A model generated the notes under the pieces. It was not told the DNA's origin. It worked only from the letters and a program-made list of their open reading frames with translations, and searched no databases. From assembly GCF_026340305.1 (NCBI RefSeq), contig NZ_JAPEPI010000002.1, positions 806,001-870,000 of the forward strand: a stretch of 64,000 bases of DNA. Direction: 5' to 3'. This DNA comes from Streptomyces sp. NBC_01381 (lineage in GTDB: Bacteria; Actinomycetota; Actinomycetes; Streptomycetales; Streptomycetaceae). Position 1 is the first letter of the stretch, and each line of letters begins with the position of its first letter. The position numbers were made by a program, and so were the translations under genes. Below are positions 18,650 to 32,318 of the stretch, one piece after another.

Positions 18650-18889
18650 ATGTCCGCGACCCTCGAACTCGCCGCTGGCGTCACCGGCTCCCTCGGCTCC
18701 ATCGGCTACGGCCTCGCCGCGATCGGCCCCGGCATCGGCGTCGGCATCGTTTTCGGTAAGGGCACCGAGGCCCTGGCCCGTCAGCCCGAAGCTGCCGCGC
18801 TGATCCGTTCGAACCAGATCCTCGGCTTCGCCTTCTGTGAGGCGCTCGCCCTCATCGGCATCGTCATGCCGTTCGTGTTCGGTCAGTAA
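18650..18889 (+). CDS. atpE: ATP synthase F0 subunit c
   Basis: A 79-residue hairpin of two membrane helices with a polar loop ARQPEAA. The glycine-rich first helix (GYGLAAIGPGIGVGIVFG) packs in the ring. The proton-carrying carboxylate is Glu64 in FCEALALIG. The Glu rather than Asp form and the length are usual for actinobacteria. AAGGAAG precedes the ATG by 7 bases. Confidence 0.97.
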   Translation: MSATLELAAGVTGSLGSIGYGLAAIGPGIGVGIVFGKGTEALARQPEAAALIRSNQILGFAFCEALALIGIVMPFVFGQ

Positions 18890-18924
18890 TCACTCTTACT
18901 GACACTTCGACGAAAGGCACTGAT

Positions 18925-19473
18925 GTGATCGCCAACCTGGTGCAGCTGGCGGCCGAGGAGAAGCAGAACCCGCTGATCCCGCCCGGCCCCGAGCTGCTCG
19001 TCGGCGCACTGGCCTTCGCCATCGTCTTCTTCTTCTTCTGGAAGAAGCTCCTCCCGAACATCAACAAGGTTCTGGACGAGCGCCGGGAGGCGATCGAAGG
19101 CGGTATCGAGAAGGCCGAGGCCGCTCAGACCGAGGCCCAGAGCGTTCTTGAGCAGTACAAGGCTCAGCTCGCCGAGGCTCGGCACGAGGCCGCGCGTCTG
19201 CGCCAGGAGGCGCAGGAGCAGGGCGCCCAGCTCATCGCTGAGATGCGTGCCGAAGGCCAGCGGCAGCGCGAGGAGATCGTCGCCGCCGGTCACACGCAGC
19301 TCGCCGCCGACCGCAAGGCCGCCGCGCAGACGCTGCGTCAGGACGTGGGCCAGCTGGCCACCGACCTGGCCGGCAAGCTCGTCGGCGAGTCCCTCGAGGA
19401 CCACGCCCGGCAGAGCCGCACGATCGACCGCTTCCTCGACGAGCTCGAGGAGAAGGCCGAGGCCACTCGATGA
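18925..19473 (+). CDS. atpF: ATP synthase F0 subunit b
   Basis: The peripheral stalk subunit: one membrane helix near the N-terminus (LLVGALAFAIVFFFFW, residues 25-42), then a long charged coiled coil to the end (EAARLRQEAQEQGAQLIAEM and similar). At 182 residues it is normal for actinobacteria. GTG start; its stop overlaps the ATG of atpH by 4 bases, so the two are translationally coupled and assemble together. Confidence 0.96.
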   Translation: MIANLVQLAAEEKQNPLIPPGPELLVGALAFAIVFFFFWKKLLPNINKVLDERREAIEGGIEKAEAAQTEAQSVLEQYKAQLAEARHEAARLRQEAQEQGAQLIAEMRAEGQRQREEIVAAGHTQLAADRKAAAQTLRQDVGQLATDLAGKLVGESLEDHARQSRTIDRFLDELEEKAEATR

Positions 19474-20291
19474 CAGCGCACGGAGCTAGCCGCGAGGCCA
19501 CGGCCGCCGCGCGCGAGCGCCTCGACGCGCTGACCGACAACACGTCGGTCGACGCGAAGAAGCTCGCGGACGAGCTGGCCGCTGTCACCGCGCTCCTGGG
19601 CCGTGAGGTCTCGCTGCGCCGGGTCCTGACCGACCCGTCGCAGAGCGGCGAGTCCAAGGCCGAGCTCGCCGGGCGGCTGCTCGGCGGGCAGGTGGGCGGC
19701 GAGACCGTCGACCTGGTGGCCGGCATGGTCCGCTCGCGCTGGTCGCAGTCGCGCGACCTGGTGGACTCCCTCGAGGAGCTCGCCAGCCTCGCCGACCTGA
19801 CCGGTGCGCAGAAGTCCGGCGCGCTGGACGACGTCGAGGACGAACTGTTCCGGTTCGGCCGGATCGTCTCCTCGAGCCCCGCCCTCCGGTCCGCGCTGAC
19901 CGACCACGGCGCCACCGACGCGGCCAAGAGCGAGCTGCTGCGCAGCCTGCTCGGCGGCCGGGCCAACGCGGTGACCGAGCGGCTGGTCGAGCGCCTTGTG
20001 ACCGCGCCCCGTGGACGTAGCCTGGAAGATGGACTCGAGTCCCTCTCGAAGCTGGCCGCGGACCGCCGGAACCGGATGGTCGCCGTCGTCACTTCTGCTG
20101 TGCCGCTCTCGGACCAGCAGAAGCAGCGCCTCGGTGCCGTCCTGGCGAAGGTCTACGGCCGGCAGATGCACCTGAACCTCGACGTGGACCCCGAGGTCCT
20201 CGGCGGGATCACGGTGCAGGTCGGCGACGAGATCATCAACGGCAGCATCGCGGACCGCATCGAGGACGCGCACCGCCGCATGGCGAGCTAG
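19470..20291 (+). CDS. atpH: ATP synthase F1 subunit delta
   Basis: Delta joins the peripheral stalk to the top of the alpha3beta3 head. The 273-residue protein has an N-terminal helical bundle and a C-terminal half with the family motif (RLGAVLAKVYGRQMHLNLDVDPEVLGGITVQVGDEIINGS). Actinobacterial delta is longer than the roughly 177 residues of E. coli because of extra N-terminal helices. Overlaps atpF by 4 bases. A 127-base spacer separates it from atpA. Confidence 0.95.
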   Translation: MTAHGASREATAAARERLDALTDNTSVDAKKLADELAAVTALLGREVSLRRVLTDPSQSGESKAELAGRLLGGQVGGETVDLVAGMVRSRWSQSRDLVDSLEELASLADLTGAQKSGALDDVEDELFRFGRIVSSSPALRSALTDHGATDAAKSELLRSLLGGRANAVTERLVERLVTAPRGRSLEDGLESLSKLAADRRNRMVAVVTSAVPLSDQQKQRLGAVLAKVYGRQMHLNLDVDPEVLGGITVQVGDEIINGSIADRIEDAHRRMAS

Positions 20292-20418
20292 CAGTAACGC
20301 AACACGTAGTAATTACGGCCCTAGTTGGGCCGTGCAGAGGATTCACCTCTTACTTGGGGGGAGTCCCCAGACCCCCAAAGTGAAACTTCGGGCCCAACAA
20401 GGAGAGCAGGGAACCCAG

Positions 20419-22017
<1,599 letters not shown>

Positions 22018-22037
22018 CGACGGAAGGGACCTGACTC

Positions 22038-22954
22038 ATGGGAGCCCAGCTCCGGGTCTACAAGCGTCGCATCAAATCCGTCACCGCGACCAAGAAGATC
22101 ACCAAGGCGATGGAGATGATCGCCGCCTCGCGTGTCGTCAAGGCACAGCGCAAGGTGGCGGCCTCCACTCCGTACGCGACCGAGCTCACGCGCGCGGTCA
22201 CCGCGGTGGCCACGGGTGCGAGCGACAAGCACCCGCTGACCACTGAGGCCGAGGCTCCGACCCGGGCCGCTGTCCTGCTCCTCTCGAGCGACCGCGGTCT
22301 GGCCGGCGCCTTCAACTCCAACGCCATCAAGGGTGCGGAGCAGCTCACGAAGAAGTTGCAGGGCGAGGGCAAGGAGGTCGACACGTACATCGTCGGCCGC
22401 CGTGGCATCGCGCACTACAACTTCCGTGAGCGCAAGATCGCCGGGCAGTGGACGGGCTTCACGGATGCCCCTTCCTACGCGGACGCCAAGGCGATCGCCG
22501 GACCCCTGATCGAGGCCATCGAGAAGGACTCGGCCGAGGGCGGCGTGGATGAACTCCACATCGTCTACACCGAGTTCATCTCGATGATGACGCAGGACGC
22601 GGTCGGTTCCCGGCTGCTCCCGCTGAGCCTCGACGAGGTGGCGAAGGAGGCGGGCGCGACGGACGAGGCCCGTCCCCTGTACGACTTCGAGCCGTCGGCG
22701 GAGGACGTCCTCGACGCCCTGCTGCCGCGCTACGTCGAAAGCCGTATCTACAACGCGCTGCTCCAGTCGGCTGCTTCCAAGCACGCCGCCACGCGCCGCG
22801 CGATGAAGTCGGCGACCGACAACGCGGGTGACCTGATCACTGCGCTCACCCGCTCTGCCAACGCGGCCCGCCAGGCCGAAATCACCCAGGAAATCAGCGA
22901 GATCGTCGGTGGCTCCAGTGCCCTGGCCGACGCGACCGCGGGGAGTGACAAGTA

Positions 22955-22955
<1 letters not shown>
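22038..22955 (+). CDS. atpG: ATP synthase F1 subunit gamma
   Basis: The central rotor shaft. The 305 residues begin with the conserved coiled-coil helix GAQLRVYKRRIKSVTATKKITKAMEMIAASR and end with the partner helix (SATDNAGDLITALTRSANAARQAEITQEI). The middle Rossmann-like globular domain includes LLSSDRGLAGAFNSN. ATG with GAAGGGA upstream. Its TAA stop shares one base with the ATG of atpD (TAATG), implying coupling. Confidence 0.97.
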
Positions 22956-24397
<1,442 letters not shown>

Positions 24398-24506
24398 GTC
24401 CTTGACTCATGGGAGGGGTGGGCGCGTCCCGCCCCTCCCGGTACGCCCACTAGAATTTGACCCAACACCCGGCGAAGCCGCCGGGTGGTGACCCGAGGAG
24501 CCACCC

Positions 24507-24881
24507 TTGGCTGCTGAGCTGCATGTCGAGCTGGTCGCCGCGGACCGCAGTGTCTGGTCCGGCGAGGCCACCCTGGTCGTCGCGCGCACCACGTCCGGCG
24601 ACATCGGCGTCATGCCCGGTCACCAGCCGCTTCTGGGTGTGCTGGAGTCGGGCCCGGTGACCATTCGTACGAGCGACGGCAACACTGTCGTCGCCGCCGT
24701 CCACGGAGGATTCATCTCCTTCGCGGACAACAAGCTGTCACTGCTTGCTGAGATCGTCGAGCTGTCGGACGAGATCGATGTCCAGCGCGCGGAGCGGGCG
24801 CTCGAGCGCGCGAAGTCGGAGGCCGACGCCTCCGCCGAGCGCCGCGCGGACGTCCGACTGCGGGCGGTGGCGACGCGCTGA
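24507..24881 (+). CDS. atpC: ATP synthase F1 subunit epsilon
   Basis: A 124-residue rotor-foot subunit with the N-terminal beta sandwich (AELHVELVAADRSVWSGEA, GDIGVMPGHQPLLGVLESG, VHGGFISFADNKLSLLAE) and a short C-terminal helical pair that can inhibit ATP hydrolysis. TTG start with GAGGAG 6 bases upstream. It is the last atp gene; a hairpin follows within 30 bases. Confidence 0.95.
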   Translation: MAAELHVELVAADRSVWSGEATLVVARTTSGDIGVMPGHQPLLGVLESGPVTIRTSDGNTVVAAVHGGFISFADNKLSLLAEIVELSDEIDVQRAERALERAKSEADASAERRADVRLRAVATR

Positions 24882-24906
24882 ACCCAGCGTGTCGGCGTTG
24901 ACGTGA

Positions 24907-24954
24907 CTCAGCCGCGGCCTGATCCGGAGCAATCCGGAGCGGGTCGCGGCTGAG
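24907..24954 (+). terminator. Hairpin after the ATP synthase operon
   Basis: CTCAGCCGCG pairs perfectly with CGCGGCTGAG, with an inner repeat (ATCCGGAGC twice) in the loop. No U-tract follows, as is common in Streptomyces terminators. It lies 25 bases after atpC and 57 before the DUF2550 gene. Confidence 0.65.
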
Positions 24955-25010
24955 GCAATGCGGGTGCAATTCTGTTGGTCCGTTTCGAAGAGGCGAGGAG
25001 GTCGGTGCCG

Positions 25011-25460
25011 ATGATCCTCACTCTGCTCGTGTGCGGACTCGTATTGGTCGCGCTGGTACTGGTGGGGCTCTTCGTCTTCGGACTGCGCCGCCGGCTGATC
25101 CAGCGGTCCGGCGGCACCTTCGACTGCAGCCTGCGCTGGAACGCCCCGGAGAAGGGCGACACCTCCGGCAAGGGCTGGGGCTACGGGGTGGCCCGCTACA
25201 ACGGCGACCGGATCGAGTGGTACCGCGTCTTCTCGTACGCTCCCCGGCCGCGCCGGGTCCTCGAGCGTTCGGCCATCGAGGTCGTGGACCGCCGCGCCCC
25301 GGACGGCGAGGAAGAGCTGGCCCTGCTCTCCGACGCGATCGTCCTCGGCTGCCTGCATCGGGGCGTACGCCTTGAACTGGCGATGGGCGAGGACGCGCTG
25401 ACGGGGTTCCTGGCTTGGCTGGAGGCGGCACCTCCGGGCCAGCGAGTGAACGTGGCGTAG
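25011..25460 (+). CDS. DUF2550 family membrane-anchored protein
   Basis: A 149-residue protein with one N-terminal membrane helix (ILTLLVCGLVLVALVLVGLFV) and a small soluble domain (GGTFDCSLRW, GWGYGVARYNGDRIEWYRVFS, DAIVLGC). This conserved actinobacterial family commonly follows atpC, and its function is unknown. The ATG was chosen over a GTG two codons earlier because GAGGAGG lies 9 bases upstream of the ATG and only 3 from the GTG. It is convergent with the chitinase gene. Confidence 0.85.
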   Translation: MILTLLVCGLVLVALVLVGLFVFGLRRRLIQRSGGTFDCSLRWNAPEKGDTSGKGWGYGVARYNGDRIEWYRVFSYAPRPRRVLERSAIEVVDRRAPDGEEELALLSDAIVLGCLHRGVRLELAMGEDALTGFLAWLEAAPPGQRVNVA

Positions 25461-25473
25461 AGCCCTGAATCGA

Positions 25474-25514
25474 GAAGCCGGGAAGACAAGGGGCGTACTT
25501 GTCTTCCCGGCTTC
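25474..25514. terminator. Bidirectional terminator between DUF2550 and chitinase genes
   Basis: A perfect 17-bp stem (GAAGCCGGGAAGACAAG with its complement) and a 7-base loop between two convergent stops. Confidence 0.9.
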
Positions 25515-25532
25515 GTCTATGCGGGACGGCCG

Positions 25533-27362
<1,830 letters not shown>

Positions 27363-27460
27363 GGTGTGCTCCTCGGGTGAGTTACGGGGGTTAGGGATGG
27401 GACCCTGCGCCGCCCGTGAGCACGTGGAACACGTGGGGGAGTGCTCACCGCAGTGCGGTG

Positions 27461-27489
27461 AGAATAGAAAGGTCTGGACCAGCGGTCAA
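27461..27489 (-). promoter_or_regulatory. chiC promoter
   Basis: On the minus strand TTGACC (27489-27484) is followed by exactly 17 bases and TATTCT (27466-27461). This is a good vegetative promoter that overlaps the 12-bp direct repeats, leaving a leader of about 90 bases before the chiC GTG. Confidence 0.85.
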
Positions 27490-27502
27490 GAGGTCTGAAC
27501 CA
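27470..27502 (-). repeat. Pair of 12-bp chi direct repeats (DasR-type elements)
   Basis: On the minus strand TGGTTCAGACCT (27502-27491) and TGGTCCAGACCT (27481-27470) repeat with a 21-bp period, two helical turns. They flank the -35 box and fill the spacer. Such repeats mediate chitin induction and glucose repression of Streptomyces chitinase genes and resemble DasR-binding dre sites. Confidence 0.88.
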
Positions 27503-27541
27503 TTGGCCGAATTGCGTCGGTCGCGACCGCGATCTCGCGAC

Positions 27542-28198
27542 TTATACGCCCAACTCCTGTGCGAGGACGGCTGCTTGGACCCGGCTGCGCAGCTCCAGCT
27601 TGGCGAGCAACCGGCTGACATGCGTCTTCACTGTCGCCTCCGCCATCACCAGACGGCTCGCGATCTCCGCGTTCGACAGCCCTTCGCCGAGACACGCGAG
27701 CACCTCGCGCTCGCGGCGCGTGAGGGCGTCGAGGATGGCGGGATCGGGTCCGTTCTCGCGGCGTACGGGCTTCATCGTCTTCGGGGCGGCGAACTCGGCG
27801 ATCAGCCGTCGTGTGACGGCCGGCGCGATCAGGCCCTCGCCGCGCCCCACCGTACGGACCGCCTCCAGGAGGTCCTTGGCCTCGGTGTTCTTCAGGAGGA
27901 ACCCGGAGGCACCCGCGCGCAGCGCCCCGAAGACGTACTCGTCGAGGTCGAAGGTGGTCAGGACGAGCACGTCCGCGAGGCCTTCGGCGACGACCTGACG
28001 GGTCGCGGACACGCCGTCGAGGCGCGGCATCTGGATGTCCATGAGGACCAGATCAGGCCGCAGTTCACGGGCGAGCGCCACCGCCTCCTCACCGTTCGAG
28101 GCCTCGCCGACCACCTCTATGTCGGGCGCGCTGCGCAGGATCAGGACAAGTCCCGCGCGTACGGCGGACTGGTCCTCGGCGACGAGCACGCGGATCAT
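27542..28198 (-). CDS. chiR: NarL/LuxR-type response regulator, ChiR-like
   Basis: A 218-residue response regulator: receiver domain with acidic pair E8/D9, phospho-acceptor Asp54 (LVLMDIQMP) and the conserved Lys in FLLKN; then a LuxR-type helix-turn-helix (LTRREREVLACLGEGLSNAEIA, VKTHVSRLLAKL). The ATG overlaps the stop of the kinase gene by 4 bases. The position just upstream of chiC, in tandem with a sensor kinase, matches the ChiS/ChiR system that in S. coelicolor is reported to control chiC. The chiR name is by context, not by a search. Confidence 0.85.
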   Translation of the reverse strand: MIRVLVAEDQSAVRAGLVLILRSAPDIEVVGEASNGEEAVALARELRPDLVLMDIQMPRLDGVSATRQVVAEGLADVLVLTTFDLDEYVFGALRAGASGFLLKNTEAKDLLEAVRTVGRGEGLIAPAVTRRLIAEFAAPKTMKPVRRENGPDPAILDALTRREREVLACLGEGLSNAEIASRLVMAEATVKTHVSRLLAKLELRSRVQAAVLAQELGV

Positions 28199-29394
28199 TC
28201 GGTCACTTCCTTGTCTGCGGGGTCGACGGGCAGCGTCGCGTACACGATCCACACCTTGCCGTCGGGGCTGCTCTCGGGGCCCGAATCGAAGGTGCCGCCG
28301 AGGAGTTCGGTGCGCTCGCGCATACCGACGAGGCCCGCGCCCGAGCCCGGGGCGCGGGGACCCGACGGATCGCCGTACGGGCTGGTGACGCGGACCGTGA
28401 GTGCGCGGGGTTCCTGGGCGAGGGTCACGGTGACCCGGCCGGGGGACGCGTGCTTGAGGGCGTTGGTCAGGGACTCCTGGACGATGCGGTACGCGGCGAG
28501 CTCGACCGGGGCGGGGAGCTTGTCGTCCTCCGGGGCGCGGGTGTCGTCGAGGGTGACGTCCAGACCATTGGTACGGGCGTTGCCGATGAGGGCACCGAGG
28601 CCGTCCAGGGTGGGTGCGGCCGCCGGCTCCCGGTCGTCGCTGGAGTCGCGCAGGATGCCGATCAGTCGGCGCATCTCGGCAAGGCCCTCGACACTGTTCT
28701 CACGGATGACGGCCAGGGCGTCCTTGCTGGTCTGCGGGTCGTCCAGGGAGAGCGCGGCCGTGGAGTGGATGGCGATCGCCGAGAGGTGGTTGGCGACCAT
28801 GTCGTGCAGCTCGCGGGCCATCCGGGCGCGCTCGGCCGTGACGGCCTGCACGCGGTCCATCTCGGCGAGCAGCGCGGTCTGCTCGGCACGGAGCCTGGCC
28901 GCTTCGGCGGCCTCGCGGTGATTGCGTACGAGCACACCGGTCGTCGCAGGGCCGAAGGACACCATGCCGGTGACGACACCGATGAGGATCGCCTCGGGCT
29001 CCCGGAACCAGGCCAGGAACCCGAGCGTCACGGCCACCGTGATCAGCCCCGTGGTGACGGGGATGCGACGGGCGGCGGCCGGTGTCCCGTACACCACGGC
29101 CGCGTACATGATGTCAGTGAACATCAAGACCGAGGCCAGATTGCCCGCCGTGAACTGATCGGCGACCAACGCGAGGGTGCCGACGACCAGGGCGAACTGC
29201 GGTCTGCTCCTGCGCAGCAGTTCGAGCCCCGAGAGAACGAAGAGCGGGATCAGTGCCCAGGTGCCGCCGAGTAGCCGGTCCGCCTGCATCTGCAGCCCGA
29301 GCCCCCACCACGCGAGCCCTGCGAGCACGCTGCCCACGGCGATCTGTACGTCGAAACGTTGCGGGCGGGGCAGGGACAGGGCCATGCCCTCCAT
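28195..29394 (-). CDS. chiS: NarL-type sensor histidine kinase, ChiS-like
   Basis: A 399-residue kinase. The first 155 residues hold about five membrane helices with little extracytoplasmic sequence. The HisKA_3 dimerisation helix follows, with phospho-acceptor His197 in ARELHDMVANHLSAI, and then the HATPase domain (YRIVQESLTNALKHA, GSGAGLVGMRER). The kinase lacks a large extracellular sensor, so a ligand would be sensed in or near the membrane. The start is uncertain: ATGs lie at codons 1 and 4, and neither has an ideal Shine-Dalgarno sequence. It is divergent from the membrane-protein gene that follows. Confidence 0.85.
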   Translation of the reverse strand: MEGMALSLPRPQRFDVQIAVGSVLAGLAWWGLGLQMQADRLLGGTWALIPLFVLSGLELLRRSRPQFALVVGTLALVADQFTAGNLASVLMFTDIMYAAVVYGTPAAARRIPVTTGLITVAVTLGFLAWFREPEAILIGVVTGMVSFGPATTGVLVRNHREAAEAARLRAEQTALLAEMDRVQAVTAERARMARELHDMVANHLSAIAIHSTAALSLDDPQTSKDALAVIRENSVEGLAEMRRLIGILRDSSDDREPAAAPTLDGLGALIGNARTNGLDVTLDDTRAPEDDKLPAPVELAAYRIVQESLTNALKHASPGRVTVTLAQEPRALTVRVTSPYGDPSGPRAPGSGAGLVGMRERTELLGGTFDSGPESSPDGKVWIVYATLPVDPADKEVTE

Positions 29395-29539
29395 CCAACA
29401 CGGCGGGCGCGGGCGGTGCCTGATCCTGAGGGAGGAACCGCCCGGTACATCGAAGGATGCAGTCCCACTTCGTCACTGCCGACGATGATCCGCGGCCGCC
29501 CTGACGGGAGCCTGGAAAGGTGACCGAGAGGAGCGAACC

Positions 29540-30157
29540 GTGATTGTCACGCTGATCATCATTTGCGAGGTCGGCTTCTGGCTGCTGCTGGCCGGAGGCC
29601 TGACCCTGCGCTACTGGGCGAAGATGCCGCGCGCGAGCATCGCCGTACTGCTGTGTGAGCCGATCCTGGAGGTCGTCCTCTTCGTCGTCACCGCGATCGA
29701 CCTGAAGAACGGCGCCGAGCCGGACTGGAAGCACGGCCTGGCCGCCGTCTACATCGGCTACTCGATCGCCCTTGGCCACTACACGATCAAGTGGGTCGAC
29801 GTCCGCGTGGCCCACCGCTTCGCGGGCGGCCCGCCGCCCGTCAAGCTCTACGGCACGGCCAAGGCGATCGACGAGTGGAAGATCGCCGCCCGCTGGGTCC
29901 TCGCCGGTCTGATCGCGATGGCGCTGCTGCAGGGCGCGGTCTGGTACGTGGGCGACGACGGCGACATCGACTCACTGCGGATGTGGCAGCAGAAGATGCT
30001 GTGGCTGATCGGCATCAACATCATCATCGCGGCGACATACACGGTCTTCCCGAAGAAGGCACCGCCGGTGGTCGGGCCCCGAAGGGGCGCGGGGAACTGC
30101 GCGACCAGCCACGAAGTACCCGCAGACGAGGTACCCGCTTCCCGACGGAGTGCCTAG
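29540..30157 (+). CDS. Conserved multi-pass membrane protein of unknown function
   Basis: A 205-residue protein with about five membrane helices (IVTLIIICEVGFWLLLAGGL at the start, then residues 33-52, 72-85, 115-135, 150-167) linked by short charged loops; EPDWKHGLAAVYIGYSIALGHYTIKWVD is a conserved-looking stretch. GTG start with GAGAGGAG upstream. The last 25 residues are encoded by a Streptomyces interspersed repeat and look unrelated to the membrane part, so the natural end may once have been near the KKAPP sequence. No function is assigned. Confidence 0.75.
   Translation: MIVTLIIICEVGFWLLLAGGLTLRYWAKMPRASIAVLLCEPILEVVLFVVTAIDLKNGAEPDWKHGLAAVYIGYSIALGHYTIKWVDVRVAHRFAGGPPPVKLYGTAKAIDEWKIAARWVLAGLIAMALLQGAVWYVGDDGDIDSLRMWQQKMLWLIGINIIIAATYTVFPKKAPPVVGPRRGAGNCATSHEVPADEVPASRRSA
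30083..30125 (+). repeat. Streptomyces interspersed repeat, short copy, inside a CDS 3' end
   Basis: The stretch contains AGGGGCGCGGGG, then GCGCGAC-AGCCACGA and ACCCGCAG, the same blocks in the same order as the longer copy at 45079-45149. Similar 3'-flanking repeats are common in Streptomyces genomes. Here it replaces the C-terminus of a reading frame. Confidence 0.7.
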
Positions 30158-30726
30158 CGCTCGCCCCCGGGCACCCACAGGACATCGCCCACCGACTTGT
30201 TCGCCGTCCTCGCCAGGATGAACAGCAGGTCGGAGAGGCGGTTGAGGTACGTGGCGGTCAGCGGGTTCATGACCTCCCCGTGGACTTCAAAAGCAGCCCA
30301 AGTGGACCGCTCCGCCCGCCGCACGACAGTGCACGCCTGATGCAGCAGCGTCGCGCCCGCTGTGCCCCCCGGCAAGATAAAGCTGCGCAGCTTCTCCAGC
30401 TGCTCGTTGAAGCGGTCGCAGTCCGCCTCCAGCTTGTCGATGTAGAACTGCTCGACGCGCAGCGGCGGGTACTCGGGGTCCTCCGCGACCGGCGTGGACA
30501 GATCGGCGCCCACGTCGAAGAGGTCGTTCTGGACCCGGACCAGGACCTTCACGACCTCCTCGTCGAGCCCGCCGAGCGCGATCGCCGTGCCGATGGCGGC
30601 GTTGGCCTCGTTGGCGTCGGCGTACGCCGCGATCCGCAGATCGGTCTTGGCGGTGCGGCTCATGTCGCCGAGGGCCGTCGTGCCCTGGTCGCCGGTCCTG
30701 GTGTAGATGCGCGTCAGATTGACCAT
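30154..30726 (-). CDS. Cob(I)alamin adenosyltransferase, PduO type
   Basis: It adenosylates cob(I)alamin with ATP to make coenzyme B12. The 190-residue helical-bundle protein has the N-terminal ATP loop YTRTGDQGTTALGD, the substrate segment AYADANEANAAIG, and the PduO hallmark RRAERSTWAAF followed by LNRLSDLLFILAR. Clear PduO-type rather than CobA-type. Its product feeds methylmalonyl-CoA mutase, whose chaperone MeaB and partner epimerase Mce are encoded about 20 kb further on. Convergent with the membrane-protein gene, with stops overlapping by 4 bases. Confidence 0.94.
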   Translation of the reverse strand: MVNLTRIYTRTGDQGTTALGDMSRTAKTDLRIAAYADANEANAAIGTAIALGGLDEEVVKVLVRVQNDLFDVGADLSTPVAEDPEYPPLRVEQFYIDKLEADCDRFNEQLEKLRSFILPGGTAGATLLHQACTVVRRAERSTWAAFEVHGEVMNPLTATYLNRLSDLLFILARTANKSVGDVLWVPGGER

Positions 30727-30739
30727 GGGGTCAGCCTAG

Positions 30740-31495
30740 TTACGCGCCCGCCGTCCGGAAGACACGTGTGCCGACCGTCACGGACACCAGGGTGAGCGCG
30801 GCCGCCGTCAGCACGCCGTACAGCATCGCCGTACTCGCGTAGTCGCCCACATAGGCGGCCCGCACCGCGTCCACGAGATAGCGGAACGGCATGAAGTGCG
30901 AGAGCACGTCCAGCCAGCCCGGCGCGAGCGCCATCGGCAGCATCAGGCCGGAGAGCAGCATCGAGGGCATGCTCACCGCGTTGATGACGGGACCGAACTC
31001 GTGCGCCTTGGAGACGAGCAGCGCCAGCGCGTACGACAGGGACGCGAGGACGACGGTGAGCACCGCCACGAAGGCGAAGCCGATGAGGATGCCGGCCAGC
31101 GGCGCCCGCAGCCCCATCGCCAGGGACGCGACGACGAGAAGCACCGCCTGGAAGACGAAGAGCGCGGCATCGCGAAGGACACGCCCGAGCAGGAGCGCGA
31201 GCCGGCTCACCGGCGTGACCCGCATCCGCTCCACCACCCCGAACTGCTTCTCGATGATGATCGCGAATCCGCTGTACGAGGCTCCGAACAGGCCGAGTTG
31301 GAGCAGCAGCCCCGGCACGAGCACCTGCCAGGAGTCGCCGCGCGAACCGAGCGGCAGATCGGTCAGGAGGGGGCCGAAGAAGAGCAGGTAGAGCAGCGGC
31401 ATCAGGACGCCGAAGAGGATCTGGAACTTGGAGCGCAGGGTCTGGCGCGCGTACCGCCCGAAGATCAGGGCGGTGTCGGAGAGAAACGCAGACAT
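30740..31495 (-). CDS. ABC-2 type transporter permease
   Basis: A 251-residue permease with six membrane helices and the ABC-2 signature around FMPFRYLVDAVRAAYVGD near the C-terminus. The amphipathic N-terminal helix (DTALIFGRYARQTLRSK) and the EKQFGVVERMRVTPVSR coupling segment are those of DrrB-like drug exporters. It lies 15 bases downstream of its ATPase gene on the same strand. The substrate is unknown. Confidence 0.92.
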   Translation of the reverse strand: MSAFLSDTALIFGRYARQTLRSKFQILFGVLMPLLYLLFFGPLLTDLPLGSRGDSWQVLVPGLLLQLGLFGASYSGFAIIIEKQFGVVERMRVTPVSRLALLLGRVLRDAALFVFQAVLLVVASLAMGLRAPLAGILIGFAFVAVLTVVLASLSYALALLVSKAHEFGPVINAVSMPSMLLSGLMLPMALAPGWLDVLSHFMPFRYLVDAVRAAYVGDYASTAMLYGVLTAAALTLVSVTVGTRVFRTAGA

Positions 31496-31510
31496 GAGAG
31501 GTCCTGGGGT

Positions 31511-32293
31511 TCAGACGGCGACCGGCGCCGTGTCCTTGGGGGCGAGGTCGCGCCCGGTGATGGCGAGGAAGGTGTCCTGGAGCGAGGCGTCGATCGAGCC
31601 GCCGTACTGGAGCTTGAGCGAGCTCGGCGTGCCCTCGGCGACCACGAGGCCCTTGTCGATGACGACGAGGCGGTCGGAGAGCGCGTCCGCCTCGTCGAGG
31701 TAGTGCGTGGTGAGCACCACGGTGGTGCCGTGCTCGTCGCGAAGCCGCCGCACCAGCGCCCACAGATCGGCCCTGCTGCCCGGGTCGAGCCCCGTGGTCG
31801 GCTCGTCGAGGAAGAGCACGTCGGGCCGGTGCAGCAGCCCCATGGCGACGTCGAGCCGCCGCCGCTGGCCGCCGGAGAGCGCGGCGCACTTGCGGTCGAG
31901 CAGCTCGGTGAGGCCCAGGTCGTGCGCCAACTCCTCGGCGCGGGAGGCAGCCTGAGTCCTCGTCAGGCGGTAGAGGCGCCCCTGGGTGACCAGTTCCTCG
32001 CGTACGGAGATGCTGGGGTCGACGCCGCCGGACTGGGCGACGTAACCGATCCTGCGTCGGACGCCCGCCGGATCGCCTGCCAGGTCGAGGCCCGCGACGG
32101 TGGCGGCGCCGCCGGTGGGCCGCAGGAGCGTGGTGAGCATGCGCAGCGTCGTCGTCTTGCCCGCGCCGTTCGGCCCGAGGAGGCCGACGATCTCGCCGGG
32201 CGCGACGGTCAGGTCGATGCCCCGCACCGCCTCCACGGGACCGCGCTTGGTGCGGAAGGTCTGGGTGAGCCCAGCCGTGCTGATGATTGCCAT
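31511..32293 (-). CDS. ABC transporter ATP-binding protein, DrrA-like
   Basis: A 260-residue ATPase with Walker A GPNGAGKTT, Q-loop VAQSGG, signature ALSGGQRRRLD, Walker B VLFLDEPTTGLD and switch His in LTTHYLDEA. The C-terminal LQDTFLAITG region is typical of DrrA/CcmA-type exporters. The ATG was chosen where homology begins (IISTAGLTQTFRTKRGPVEAV); longer in-frame sequence upstream runs antisense through the TetR gene and is not real. It pairs with the following permease, and the divergent TetR gene is the likely regulator. Confidence 0.93.
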   Translation of the reverse strand: MAIISTAGLTQTFRTKRGPVEAVRGIDLTVAPGEIVGLLGPNGAGKTTTLRMLTTLLRPTGGAATVAGLDLAGDPAGVRRRIGYVAQSGGVDPSISVREELVTQGRLYRLTRTQAASRAEELAHDLGLTELLDRKCAALSGGQRRRLDVAMGLLHRPDVLFLDEPTTGLDPGSRADLWALVRRLRDEHGTTVVLTTHYLDEADALSDRLVVIDKGLVVAEGTPSSLKLQYGGSIDASLQDTFLAITGRDLAPKDTAPVAV

Positions 32294-32318
32294 GGCGACC
32301 ACAAAAACAGAGTCTCTT

